DNA of 64,000 nt from Pseudomonas sp. Bout1 (GTDB lineage: Bacteria > Pseudomonadota > Gammaproteobacteria > Pseudomonadales > Pseudomonadaceae): NCBI RefSeq assembly GCF_034314165.1, contig NZ_JAVIWK010000001.1, positions 682,001 through 746,000 of the forward strand, in the 5' to 3' direction. Positions within the stretch are counted from its first letter, which is position 1; each line of letters opens with the position of its first letter. Shown here one piece after another: positions 57,160 through 64,000 of the stretch. The notes under the pieces were generated by a model that saw only the letters and a program-made list of their open reading frames with translations, had not been told where the DNA came from and searched no databases. Both the position numbers and the translations under genes were made by a program.

Positions 57160-58881
57160 CTATTTTTTGCCGGTCAGCCCGCCGAGCAAGCCTCCCAGGC
57201 CGCCACCGGTGTTGGTGTTTGCAGTGCCTCCAGCAGATGCGCTGGCACCCAGGTTTAACCCGCCGAGCAGGCCGCCGCTACCGCCGGTTGCAGTACCGCC
57301 GGTAACCAGCCCACCCACTGAGCCCACGGTGCCGCCGACTGTATTGAGCGTACCGCCCAGGGCATTGGTGATCGGGTTGGCATTCGCCGCTGTCAGGGTG
57401 GTACCTATGCTGCTGACTGCCCCGCCGACCTGAGTCACCAGACCGTTGACGGGGCCGCCGATACCGGTGCTGGTGCCGATGTTTTGCGTCAGGCCGGCAA
57501 CACCCGTGGTGACGGGGTTGAGTGCTGCACCGACGTTGGTCGCCAGGGTGCCTACTGGCGCAGTGGCGCCGGTGTTGGCTACGCCATTGCCGCCAATCAA
57601 CGTGCCGAGGGAAGCCACGGTGTTGCCCACAGAGCCGCCTGCGATGCCCGCTGCACTGACGGTGCCATTGGTGTTGCCGATATTCAGGCCGTTACCGACG
57701 TTGGCGACGAGGCCGCCGACGAGTTCAGGCAGGCCCGATTGTGGGGTCGTGGTTGCCGGGTTGACGTAGCCGCTCGACTTGTCGAGGGTGGTGCCGACGC
57801 CGGTCAATACGCCACCGACGACAGCCCCCAGCGGGTTGCCTGTGCCGCCGGCGCTGGCCACTTGGCCACCCAGGGCTGTGACTGTGGAACCGACTTTATC
57901 CAGTACGCCACCGACCGGGTTGCCCAGGCCTGTCTTGTTGCCGAGGTTGCCGGTGGTGTTTTCCAACAGGGAAACCACTGGCACCAATACGCTTTTGCCT
58001 ACCGTATTGGTCGCGCTGCCCAAAGGTCCGGTAGTGCTGGCAGTGCTCAAGGTGTCGCCGAGCATGGTGACCGCCTGGCCAACCTGATCAACCAGGCCGC
58101 CGGCTGCGCCGCCGACACCACCGGTCAAGCCACCGACCACGGGAATGCCGCCCAATGTGGTGCCCAGGGACTTGCCGGTATTGGATACGCCGGTGCCCAG
58201 GTCGGCCACGCCGTCGGCTACACCGGCAACGGTGGTGCCCAAGGCGTTGCTGTTGGTGCCCAGGGTACCCAGGCCGTTGGTCAAGCCGGTGCCAATACTA
58301 GTGACGGCAGTGCCCGTCGCAGTGACCAGCCCGCCGGCGGTAGTGCCGACAATTGGAACGGTGTTCAGGGTTGTGCCCAAGTCACCCACGGCGGTGCCGA
58401 CATTGCCGACTACACCGCCCACGGCGCCCACTACCTGACCGGTGACGAGGGGAGTGGTCGAACCCGTGCCGCCACCTGTGCCACCGCCAGTACCACCACC
58501 TGTGCCGCCTCCGGTACCACCACCTGTGCCACCGCCAGTACCACCGCCAGTACCACCACCTGTGCCGCCTCCGGTACCACCACCTGTGCCACCGCCAGTA
58601 CCACCACCTGTGCCACCTCCGGTACCGCCGCCAGTACCACCACCTGTACCACCACCGGTACCTCCGTCAGTGCCACCACCTGTGCCGCCGCCGGTACCTC
58701 CACCAGTGCCGCCATCGGTACCACCGCCAGTACCACCACCCGCGCCGCTGCCGGCATCCGGAGAAGACGCCGCGACGCTAGTGTGATGGCCACCACCACC
58801 GCTGCTGCAGCCTCCGAGGCTTACTGCCAGAATCAGGGCCAGCGCGGTACTTGCTTTCCACAACACGACTTGAGTTTTCAT
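57160..58881 (-). CDS. Glycine/threonine-repeat lipoprotein (collagen-like named family)
   Basis: A 573-residue predicted lipoprotein (lipobox LGGC near residue 22). Residues about 45-140 are near-perfect GGGT repeats with scattered Asp (GGTDGGTGGGTGGGT), which is a 4-residue period and not the Gly-X-Y of true collagen. The remaining 430 residues are low-charge Gly/Val/Thr/Leu repeats with the recurring shape GxVG-VGxxLxT-G. Likely an extended surface protein or adhesin; databases tend to call such proteins collagen-like triple helix repeat proteins. Its neighbour is the transporter at 55300-56985. Confidence 0.8.
   Translation of the reverse strand: MKTQVVLWKASTALALILAVSLGGCSSGGGGHHTSVAASSPDAGSGAGGGTGGGTDGGTGGGTGGGTGGGTDGGTGGGTGGGTGGGTGGGTGGGTGGGTGGGTGGGTGGGTGGGTGGGTGGGTGGGTGGGTGGGTGGGTGSTTPLVTGQVVGAVGGVVGNVGTAVGDLGTTLNTVPIVGTTAGGLVTATGTAVTSIGTGLTNGLGTLGTNSNALGTTVAGVADGVADLGTGVSNTGKSLGTTLGGIPVVGGLTGGVGGAAGGLVDQVGQAVTMLGDTLSTASTTGPLGSATNTVGKSVLVPVVSLLENTTGNLGNKTGLGNPVGGVLDKVGSTVTALGGQVASAGGTGNPLGAVVGGVLTGVGTTLDKSSGYVNPATTTPQSGLPELVGGLVANVGNGLNIGNTNGTVSAAGIAGGSVGNTVASLGTLIGGNGVANTGATAPVGTLATNVGAALNPVTTGVAGLTQNIGTSTGIGGPVNGLVTQVGGAVSSIGTTLTAANANPITNALGGTLNTVGGTVGSVGGLVTGGTATGGSGGLLGGLNLGASASAGGTANTNTGGGLGGLLGGLTGKK
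58451..58748. repeat. 12-bp-period tandem repeat in the lipoprotein gene
   Basis: On the plus strand, repeated units of the kind GGTACCACCACCTGTGCC and CCACCGCCAGTACC. Slippage by one 12-bp unit would keep the reading frame and change repeat length by four residues. It explains the Pro-Pro-Pro-Val shadow reading on plus. Confidence 0.9.
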
Positions 58882-59004
58882 GATTGAGTTCCTTGCACCT
58901 GGTACAGCCTTTGTTGTTATCGAAGTTCGCTGTTTCTAGGGGCAGCGATACATTCGTCCGTTATGGCCATAACAAACCCGAGTGCCTTTTAGCGCAACGC
59001 TCAA

Positions 59005-59062
59005 CTTGGTATTAACGATTTATATACAGGCCGGTTTAGCCCGCTTAGTGACTAATACCAAG
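59005..59062. promoter_or_regulatory. Inverted repeat upstream of the lipoprotein gene
   Basis: CTTGGTATTA (59005-59014) and TAATACCAAG (59053-59062) are perfect inverted 10-mers 38 bases apart, 124-181 bases upstream of the lipoprotein start. The right arm lies in GACTAATAC (59050-59058), also found upstream of flp. A two-site operator is possible. The wider gap 58882-59173 is A+T-rich and shows no gene. Confidence 0.45.
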
Positions 59063-59123
59063 GGTATATCCGCAGGCGGTGTGGCAGAATTGACGCTTTA
59101 TAAATCAAGGTGTTGATAAACTT

Positions 59124-59145
59124 AGCGGGCTATCAATAGCCCGCT
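59124..59145. terminator. Terminator-like hairpin after the MaoC gene
   Basis: AGCGGGCTA and TAGCCCGCT form a perfect 9-bp stem with loop TCAA, 29 nt beyond the maoC stop (minus strand). There is only a short T-rich tail. Confidence 0.65.
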
Positions 59146-59173
59146 ATAACTTAGGGTGTATATATACAATTGA

Positions 59174-60022
59174 TCAGTAAGCAGGCTGCCAGCGCCCCGT
59201 CATATGTTCAATGTCTGCGGCGCCTTTTAGTTGCAACTCACCGCGGGGGCCGGCGGCACTCGCCAATAAGATAACTTCGCCCGGCAAGCGCACCGGCTTT
59301 TTAAACTCGACGTCTATCTGGAGGTTGGCTGCCGGCAAATGTTCACTCAGCGCGGCCAGTGTGTGCGCCTTGTTCCACAGGCCATGGGCGATGGCCTGTG
59401 GGAAGCCAAACAACTTGGCGGTCATCGCGCTCAAATGAATCGGGTTGTAGTCGCCAGACACTCGGGCGTAGCGGCTGCCAATATCGGCGGGGGCTTTCCA
59501 GCGCGCCAACTCGCTGACACCCGTAGCGGCTTGCAGGGTGTTATCCACCGCCACCCCCTCGAGTTTTACGCCGCGACAGAGCATTCGGCTTTCGGCTTCC
59601 CACAGCGGCCCCAATGAGTCCTCGACCGTGGTCACAATATCGAAAGTTGCCCCTTTGGCGTGTGGCTGCAAGTTTTGCGCGTAGACACCGACCATCAGGT
59701 CACTCACACCGCCCAGCGGGCGCAGGATACGGATGCGGTTGCTCAGGTGGATCAAGCCCAGCAGCGGGAATGGAAATTCCTTGCTGGTGAGCAATTGCAT
59801 CTGCAGGCCGAATGCCAGGATATGTGGGTAGGTTGCCGGCAGCACCGGGCTTTCGGCAAACCCGCAGACCTTGCGATATGCCGCCACCTCCTTGGGGTTG
59901 ACGCTGACCCGGCAGCGCAGCCCGTGCTCAGGCAATGTGGTGCCGGTAATCTTGCGCTTGAGCGCCGCACGCCAATACAGCGGCGGTAGAAACGGGGTGC
60001 TGCCTAATGTCTGCCACTGCAT
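59174..60022 (-). CDS. MaoC-family acyl dehydratase
   Basis: A 282-residue double hot-dog enzyme. The C-terminal MaoC half has the catalytic motif region GDYNPIHLSAMTAKLFGFPQ near residue 190-210. Such proteins hydrate or dehydrate enoyl/3-hydroxyacyl thioesters. The ATG at 60022 lies 2 nt from the fabG-like stop; longer readings from 60103 lie inside it. With the reductase and thiolase it could run a small acyl-CoA chain-length cycle; substrate unknown. Confidence 0.85.
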   Translation of the reverse strand: MQWQTLGSTPFLPPLYWRAALKRKITGTTLPEHGLRCRVSVNPKEVAAYRKVCGFAESPVLPATYPHILAFGLQMQLLTSKEFPFPLLGLIHLSNRIRILRPLGGVSDLMVGVYAQNLQPHAKGATFDIVTTVEDSLGPLWEAESRMLCRGVKLEGVAVDNTLQAATGVSELARWKAPADIGSRYARVSGDYNPIHLSAMTAKLFGFPQAIAHGLWNKAHTLAALSEHLPAANLQIDVEFKKPVRLPGEVILLASAAGPRGELQLKGAADIEHMTGRWQPAY

Positions 60023-60024
60023 GC

Positions 60025-61377
60025 TTACGCTCCCAATAGACTTTGCCCACACACCCGTAACGCTTGGCCGCTGACGGCGCCCGAGCCCGGCTGGCCGAGC
60101 CATGCCACCGCTTCGGCGACGTCCTGGGGCAGGCCACCCTGGCCCAGCGAACTCATGCGGCGGCCGGCCTCACGCAAGGCGAACGGAATATGCGCGGTCA
60201 TCTGGGTTTCGATAAAGCCTGGGGCCACCGCATTGATGCTGATCCCGCGTTCCCCCAGCAACGGTGCCCAGGCCTGCGCCAGGCCGATCAACCCGGCCTT
60301 GCTCGCGGCGTAATTGGTTTGCCCGCGGTTGCCCGCGATGCCGCTGATGGACGCCAGCAACACCACGCGGCCATTGTCGTGCAGGTTGCCGCTGTCCAGC
60401 AGGGCCTTGGTCAGCACTTGCGGCGCGTTGAGGTTGACGGCCAATACCGCGTCCCAGTATTCCGGTGTCATGTTGGCCAGGGTCTTGTCGCGGGTGATGC
60501 CGGCGTTGTGCACGACGATGTCGATGCCGTCCGGCAGGTGTTCGATCAACTGGGCTGCGGCGTCCTCGGCGCAGATATCCAGGGCGATGCTGCGAGCGCC
60601 CAAGCGTGCAGCCAGGGCATCGAGGTCGGCCTTGGCGGGTGGGACGTCCAACAGAATCACCTCGGCACCATCACGGGCCAGGGTTTCTGCGATCGAGGCG
60701 CCGATACCGCGAGCGGCACCGGTCACCAGCGCCTTGCGCCCGGCGAGAGGGCGGGTCCAATCCTCGACGTGGGTGGCACAGGCGTTCAGGCGAATCACCT
60801 GCCCTGAGATGTACGCGCTTTTTGGCGAGAGGAAGAAGCGCAACGCACCTTCCAGCTGGTCGTCGGCACCTTCGCCCACATACAGCAATTGCAGGACGCC
60901 GCCGCTGCGCAGTTCTTTTGCCAACGACCGGCTGAAGCCTTCAAGGGCACGCTGGGCGCTGGCGGCAAACGGGTCGCTGAGGCTTTCCGGGGCGCGGCCA
61001 AGGATCACCAGGTGCGCGCTGTGATCGAGATTTTTCAGCAGCGGCTGAAAGAATTCCCGCAGCTGCTTGAGTTGATCGGTGTGCTGCAGTTGGCTGGCAT
61101 CGAACACCACGGCCTTGAGCTTGGGCCCGTGGCCGGGAATCCAGGGCGTGGCCGTCGACGGTTCGGTACCGTAGCTATAGATAGCGTCGGTCAGCCTGTT
61201 GGCGAACGCCAGAATATTGGTCGCCAGCGGGCCGCCGCCGATCAGCAGCGCGCCCTCCACGGGACGCAGGCGCCCGGCCTGCCAGCGTTCCAGGCGTACC
61301 GGTGACGGCAGGCCAATGGCGGCGACCAGGCGATGGCCGAGGCTGGAGTTGGCGAAGTCGATATAACGGTCAGACAT
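60025..61377 (-). CDS. 3-oxoacyl-ACP/CoA reductase, FabG4-like (long SDR)
   Basis: A 450-residue protein made of an N-terminal Rossmann-like domain of unclear use (about 1-205) and a C-terminal short-chain dehydrogenase with cofactor motif TGAARGIGASIAE near residue 217, NAG (HNAGITRDKTL) and catalytic YAASK near residue 361. It resembles FabG4 of mycobacteria in its double-length plan. Same strand as and just upstream of maoC; divergent from the thiolase, 113 bases away. Confidence 0.88.
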   Translation of the reverse strand: MSDRYIDFANSSLGHRLVAAIGLPSPVRLERWQAGRLRPVEGALLIGGGPLATNILAFANRLTDAIYSYGTEPSTATPWIPGHGPKLKAVVFDASQLQHTDQLKQLREFFQPLLKNLDHSAHLVILGRAPESLSDPFAASAQRALEGFSRSLAKELRSGGVLQLLYVGEGADDQLEGALRFFLSPKSAYISGQVIRLNACATHVEDWTRPLAGRKALVTGAARGIGASIAETLARDGAEVILLDVPPAKADLDALAARLGARSIALDICAEDAAAQLIEHLPDGIDIVVHNAGITRDKTLANMTPEYWDAVLAVNLNAPQVLTKALLDSGNLHDNGRVVLLASISGIAGNRGQTNYAASKAGLIGLAQAWAPLLGERGISINAVAPGFIETQMTAHIPFALREAGRRMSSLGQGGLPQDVAEAVAWLGQPGSGAVSGQALRVCGQSLLGA

Positions 61378-61490
61378 GGAACGCTCTCCGAGTGCTGGGG
61401 TTCAAACGGTGGACCATCGTTAGGTGAAAGTCGTTCGATTGAGCCTAGGCTAGTCTCACAGACTCACCCACAACCTTCAGGGAGCTTTCC

Positions 61491-62768
61491 ATGACTCAAT
61501 TGCGCCGTGTAGCGATCATTGGCGGTAACCGCATCCCCTTCGCCCGCTCCAATGGCCCTTACGCCACGGCGAGTAACCAGGCGATGTTGACCGCCGCCCT
61601 GGAAGGCCTGATCGAACGCTACAACCTGCACGGCCTGCGCATGGGCGAGGTGGCCGCCGGGGCGGTGCTCAAGCACTCCCGGGACTTCAACCTGACCCGC
61701 GAGTGCGTGCTGGGCTCGCGCCTGTCGCCGCAAACCCCGGCCTACGACATTCAGCAGGCCTGCGGCACGGGGTTGGAAGCGGCGTTGCTGGTGGCGAACA
61801 AAATTGCCTTGGGGCAGATCGAATGCGCGATTGCCGGTGGCGTCGACACCACGTCCGACGCGCCCATCGGGGTGAATGAAGGGCTGCGCAAAATCCTCCT
61901 GCAAGCCAATCGCAGTAAATCCATGGCGGATAAATTAAAAGTCTTGTTACAACTTCGTCCCCGTCACCTCAAGCCGGAACTGCCACGCAACGGCGAACCG
62001 CGCACCGGTTTGTCCATGGGCCAGCATTGCGAATTGATGGCCCAGACTTGGCAGATCCCCCGCGCCGAGCAGGATCAACTGGCGCTGGAAAGCCACCAGA
62101 AAATGGCCGCGTCCTACGCCGAAGGCTGGCATAACGATTTGCTCACACCCTTCCTTGGCCTGACCCGCGACAACAACCTGCGCCCCGACCTGACCCTGGA
62201 AAAGCTCGCCAGCCTCAAGCCCGCCTTTGAGCGCAGCGAAAAGGGCACCCTCACCGCCGGCAATTCGACGCCGCTGACCGATGGCGCCTCTTTGGTGCTG
62301 CTGGGCAGTGAAGCCTGGGCCAAAGAGCGCGGTTTGCCGATTCTTGCGTACCTGCGCGATGGCGAGGCGGCCGCGGTGGATTTCGTCAACGGTGCCGAAG
62401 GTCTGTTGATGGCGCCGGTGTACGCCGTGCCGCGCTTGCTGGCCCGGAATGGCCTGACGCTGCAGGACTTCGATTACTACGAGATTCACGAAGCCTTCGC
62501 CGCCCAAGTGTTGTGCACGCTGAAGGCCTGGGAAGACCCGCAATACTGCAAGACCCGCCTGGGGCTGGACGCGCCGCTGGGCTCCATCGACCGCAGCCGG
62601 CTGAACGTCAAGGGCAGCTCATTGGCGGCCGGCCATCCGTTTGCCGCCACTGGAGGGCGTATCGTCGCCAACCTGGCCAAGCTGCTGGATGCGGCGGGCA
62701 AGGGCCGGGGCCTGATCTCGATCTGCGCCGCCGGGGGCCAGGGCGTCACCGCGATTATTGAGCGCTGA
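61491..62768 (+). CDS. Acetyl-CoA C-acyltransferase (thiolase)
   Basis: A 425-residue thiolase. The active-site Cys is in QQACGTGLEAAL near residue 88; the second Cys and the His sites are in SLAAGHPFAATGG and SICAAGGQG near the C-terminus. AGGGAG lies before the ATG. Length is at the long, FadI-like end of the family. With the divergent MaoC/reductase pair it suggests an acyl-CoA module, the same three genes as PA4785-PA4787. Confidence 0.92.
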   Translation: MTQLRRVAIIGGNRIPFARSNGPYATASNQAMLTAALEGLIERYNLHGLRMGEVAAGAVLKHSRDFNLTRECVLGSRLSPQTPAYDIQQACGTGLEAALLVANKIALGQIECAIAGGVDTTSDAPIGVNEGLRKILLQANRSKSMADKLKVLLQLRPRHLKPELPRNGEPRTGLSMGQHCELMAQTWQIPRAEQDQLALESHQKMAASYAEGWHNDLLTPFLGLTRDNNLRPDLTLEKLASLKPAFERSEKGTLTAGNSTPLTDGASLVLLGSEAWAKERGLPILAYLRDGEAAAVDFVNGAEGLLMAPVYAVPRLLARNGLTLQDFDYYEIHEAFAAQVLCTLKAWEDPQYCKTRLGLDAPLGSIDRSRLNVKGSSLAAGHPFAATGGRIVANLAKLLDAAGKGRGLISICAAGGQGVTAIIER

Positions 62769-62919
62769 TCTCGGCTATGATCGGGCCGCCGGTCAATTTG
62801 GCATATTGGATGCATTCTTAAGCGGTCAAAGGTCGGTACCCTCTCCCCGCGGCGAGAGGATTGCCGTATAACGAGTGCCATACGCGTGTTTGGTAATAAA
62901 GGACCCACAATAAAAGCTG

Positions 62920-63819
62920 ATGAAGACTCCTAAACGCATTGAACCCCTGATCGAGGACGGTCTGGTCGACGAGGTGCTGCGCCCACTCATGAGTGGTAAA
63001 GAAGCAGCTGTTTACGTGGTGCGCTGCGGCAACGAGTTACGTTGCGCCAAGGTCTACAAGGAGGCGAATAAACGAAGTTTTCGTCAGGCGTCCGAATACC
63101 AGGAAGGCCGCAAGGTCCGCAACAGCCGCCAGGCCCGGGCCATGGCCAAGGGCTCCAAGTTCGGCAAGAAAGAAACCGAAGACGCCTGGCAGAACGCCGA
63201 GGTAGCGGCGCTGTTTCGCCTGGCCGGTGCGGGCGTTCGCGTGCCCAAGCCGTACGACTTCCTTGAAGGCGTGCTGCTGATGGAACTGGTGGCGGATGAA
63301 TACGGTGATGCTGCGCCACGTCTCAACGACGTGACGCTGGACCCGGACCAGGCCCGCGAATACCACGCCTTCCTGATTACCCAGATCGTGCTGATGTTGT
63401 GTACCGGCCTGGTGCACGGTGACCTTTCCGAGTTCAACGTGCTGCTGACGCCGACGGGCCCGGTGATCATCGACCTGCCCCAGGCGGTGGATGCCGCGGG
63501 CAACAACCACGCGTTCACCATGCTGGAACGGGATGTGGGCAACATGGCTTCCTATTTCGGGCGTTTTGCCCCGGAATTGAAGAAGACCAAGTACGCCAAG
63601 GAGATGTGGGCGCTTTACGAAGCCGGCACTCTGCACCCGGCCAGCGTCTTGACTGGCGAGTTCGACGAGCCGGAAGAGTTGGCTGACGTGGGCGGTGTTA
63701 TCCGCGAAATCGAAGCGGCGCGGCTTGATGAAGAGCGTCGCCAGGCGATTCGTGCGGCAGACGATGCACCTGCGAGCAAGGCATCGGAAGAACCTCCACC
63801 GCCGCCCTGGATGCAGTGA
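62920..63819 (+). CDS. RIO1-like serine/threonine protein kinase (PA4780 family)
   Basis: A 299-residue RIO-type kinase. The ATP-site lysine region is GKEAAVYVV (about residue 26) followed by RCAKVYKE. The catalytic loop is HGDLSEFNVLL near residue 167 and the metal loop VIIDLPQAVD follows. A charged, Pro-rich tail ends the protein. Family members in Pseudomonas are known only as PA4780-like; target unknown. Confidence 0.9.
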   Translation: MKTPKRIEPLIEDGLVDEVLRPLMSGKEAAVYVVRCGNELRCAKVYKEANKRSFRQASEYQEGRKVRNSRQARAMAKGSKFGKKETEDAWQNAEVAALFRLAGAGVRVPKPYDFLEGVLLMELVADEYGDAAPRLNDVTLDPDQAREYHAFLITQIVLMLCTGLVHGDLSEFNVLLTPTGPVIIDLPQAVDAAGNNHAFTMLERDVGNMASYFGRFAPELKKTKYAKEMWALYEAGTLHPASVLTGEFDEPEELADVGGVIREIEAARLDEERRQAIRAADDAPASKASEEPPPPPWMQ

Positions 63820-63847
63820 TCCAATAACCGGAAAGGATCCCGGTCCA

Positions 63848-63934
63848 TGTGGGAGCTGGCTTGCCAGCGATAGCATCACCTCGGTTTGGCTCACAGACCG
63901 AGGTGCCTGCATCGCAGGCAAGCCAGCTCCCACA
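63848..63934. repeat. REPIN
   Basis: Inverted pair of the same REP core as at 1847; the left arm carries one change (TTGCCAGCGAT). It lies between the kinase gene and the right edge. Confidence 0.9.
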
Positions 63935-63962
63935 TTTGTTTTGTGCAGTCAGTAAAGTCTGG

Positions 63963-64000
63963 TCAGGCGCAACAACTGCCCGAGGCCAACTCCTTGAGAA
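63963..64000 (-). CDS. Possible C-terminal end of a minus-strand gene
   Basis: One minus-strand frame from the window edge ends KELASGSCCA and stop at 63965-63963; another frame ends in a stop at 63951. The Cys-Cys ending looks like real protein, perhaps a metal regulator, but 38 bases are too few to decide. Confidence 0.3.
   Translation of the reverse strand, partial: LKELASGSCCA

Noticed and set aside
58451..58748. True collagen triplet repeat
   Set aside because: Period is four residues (GGGT), not Gly-X-Y.
58442..58786. Plus-strand protein of Pro-Pro-Pro-Val repeats
   Set aside because: Exact complement of the GGGT repeat in the lipoprotein gene; no start site support.

Overview
The window is a stretch of chromosome from a Pseudomonas of the P. 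fluorescens group. The evidence is the high GC content, the order accB-accC-prmA-dusB-fis-purH-purD-retS with gcbA and speA close by (the same neighbourhood as PA4839-PA4856 in P. aeruginosa), and many copies of the P. fluorescens-type REP/REPIN palindrome between genes. No rRNA, tRNA, CRISPR array or intact insertion sequence was found. I know the gene families from memory and no database search was run.

Layout. 1-1672: a minus-strand copper operon (DUF2946, PCu(A)C chaperone, second DUF2946, and the start of an OprC-like TonB receptor cut by the window edge). 1847-2632: REPINs and a structured leader in front of a small DUF3077 gene. 2649-8957: aerobic cobalamin genes, cobK-cobL on minus and cobG-cobH-cobI-cobJ on plus, the last fused to a CbiG-like domain. 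9259-31570: an unknown protein, MarC, RetS, purine synthesis, Fis/DusB, PrmA, fatty-acid and dehydroquinase genes, a CtpL-like chemoreceptor, GcbA, a NUDIX hydrolase, a SUI1-like factor and SpeA. 31674-36525: an esterase-like lipoprotein, a MATE exporter, a PAAR/S-pyocin toxin with its immunity gene, and a decayed remnant of a second toxin-immunity tip. 36548-39892: a DUF6124 gene with a second structured leader, small housekeeping genes and two DUF4136 lipoproteins. 40025-54822: a complete Tad (Flp pilus) locus with its PprA/PprB regulators and FppA peptidase. 54889-58881: a lone receiver protein, a two-partner-secretion transporter and a glycine/threonine-repeat lipoprotein. 59174-63819: a MaoC/FabG/thiolase acyl-CoA group and a RIO-type kinase.

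The most interesting signal is non-coding. The leaders of the DUF3077 gene (2020-2275) and of the DUF6124 gene (36851-37067, minus) are homologous RNAs. Each has a core of about 80 nt with a long closing helix, a UUCG-capped hairpin and a CCGG hairpin. Each core carries two 5-nt boxes that differ completely between the loci. In both loci these boxes remain complementary to matching boxes upstream of the core and downstream next to the ribosome binding site. This is the design of C4 antisense RNA, the immunity repressor of phages P1 and P7, here as two chromosomal units of different specificity with no other phage genes around them.

Other genes act together as follows. RetS, GcbA and PprA/PprB all belong to the motile-to-sessile decision, and the Tad pilus plus the adjacent secretion/adhesin-like pair would be surface outputs of it. 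The toxin cassette and its remnant indicate contact-dependent competition with turnover of toxin tips.
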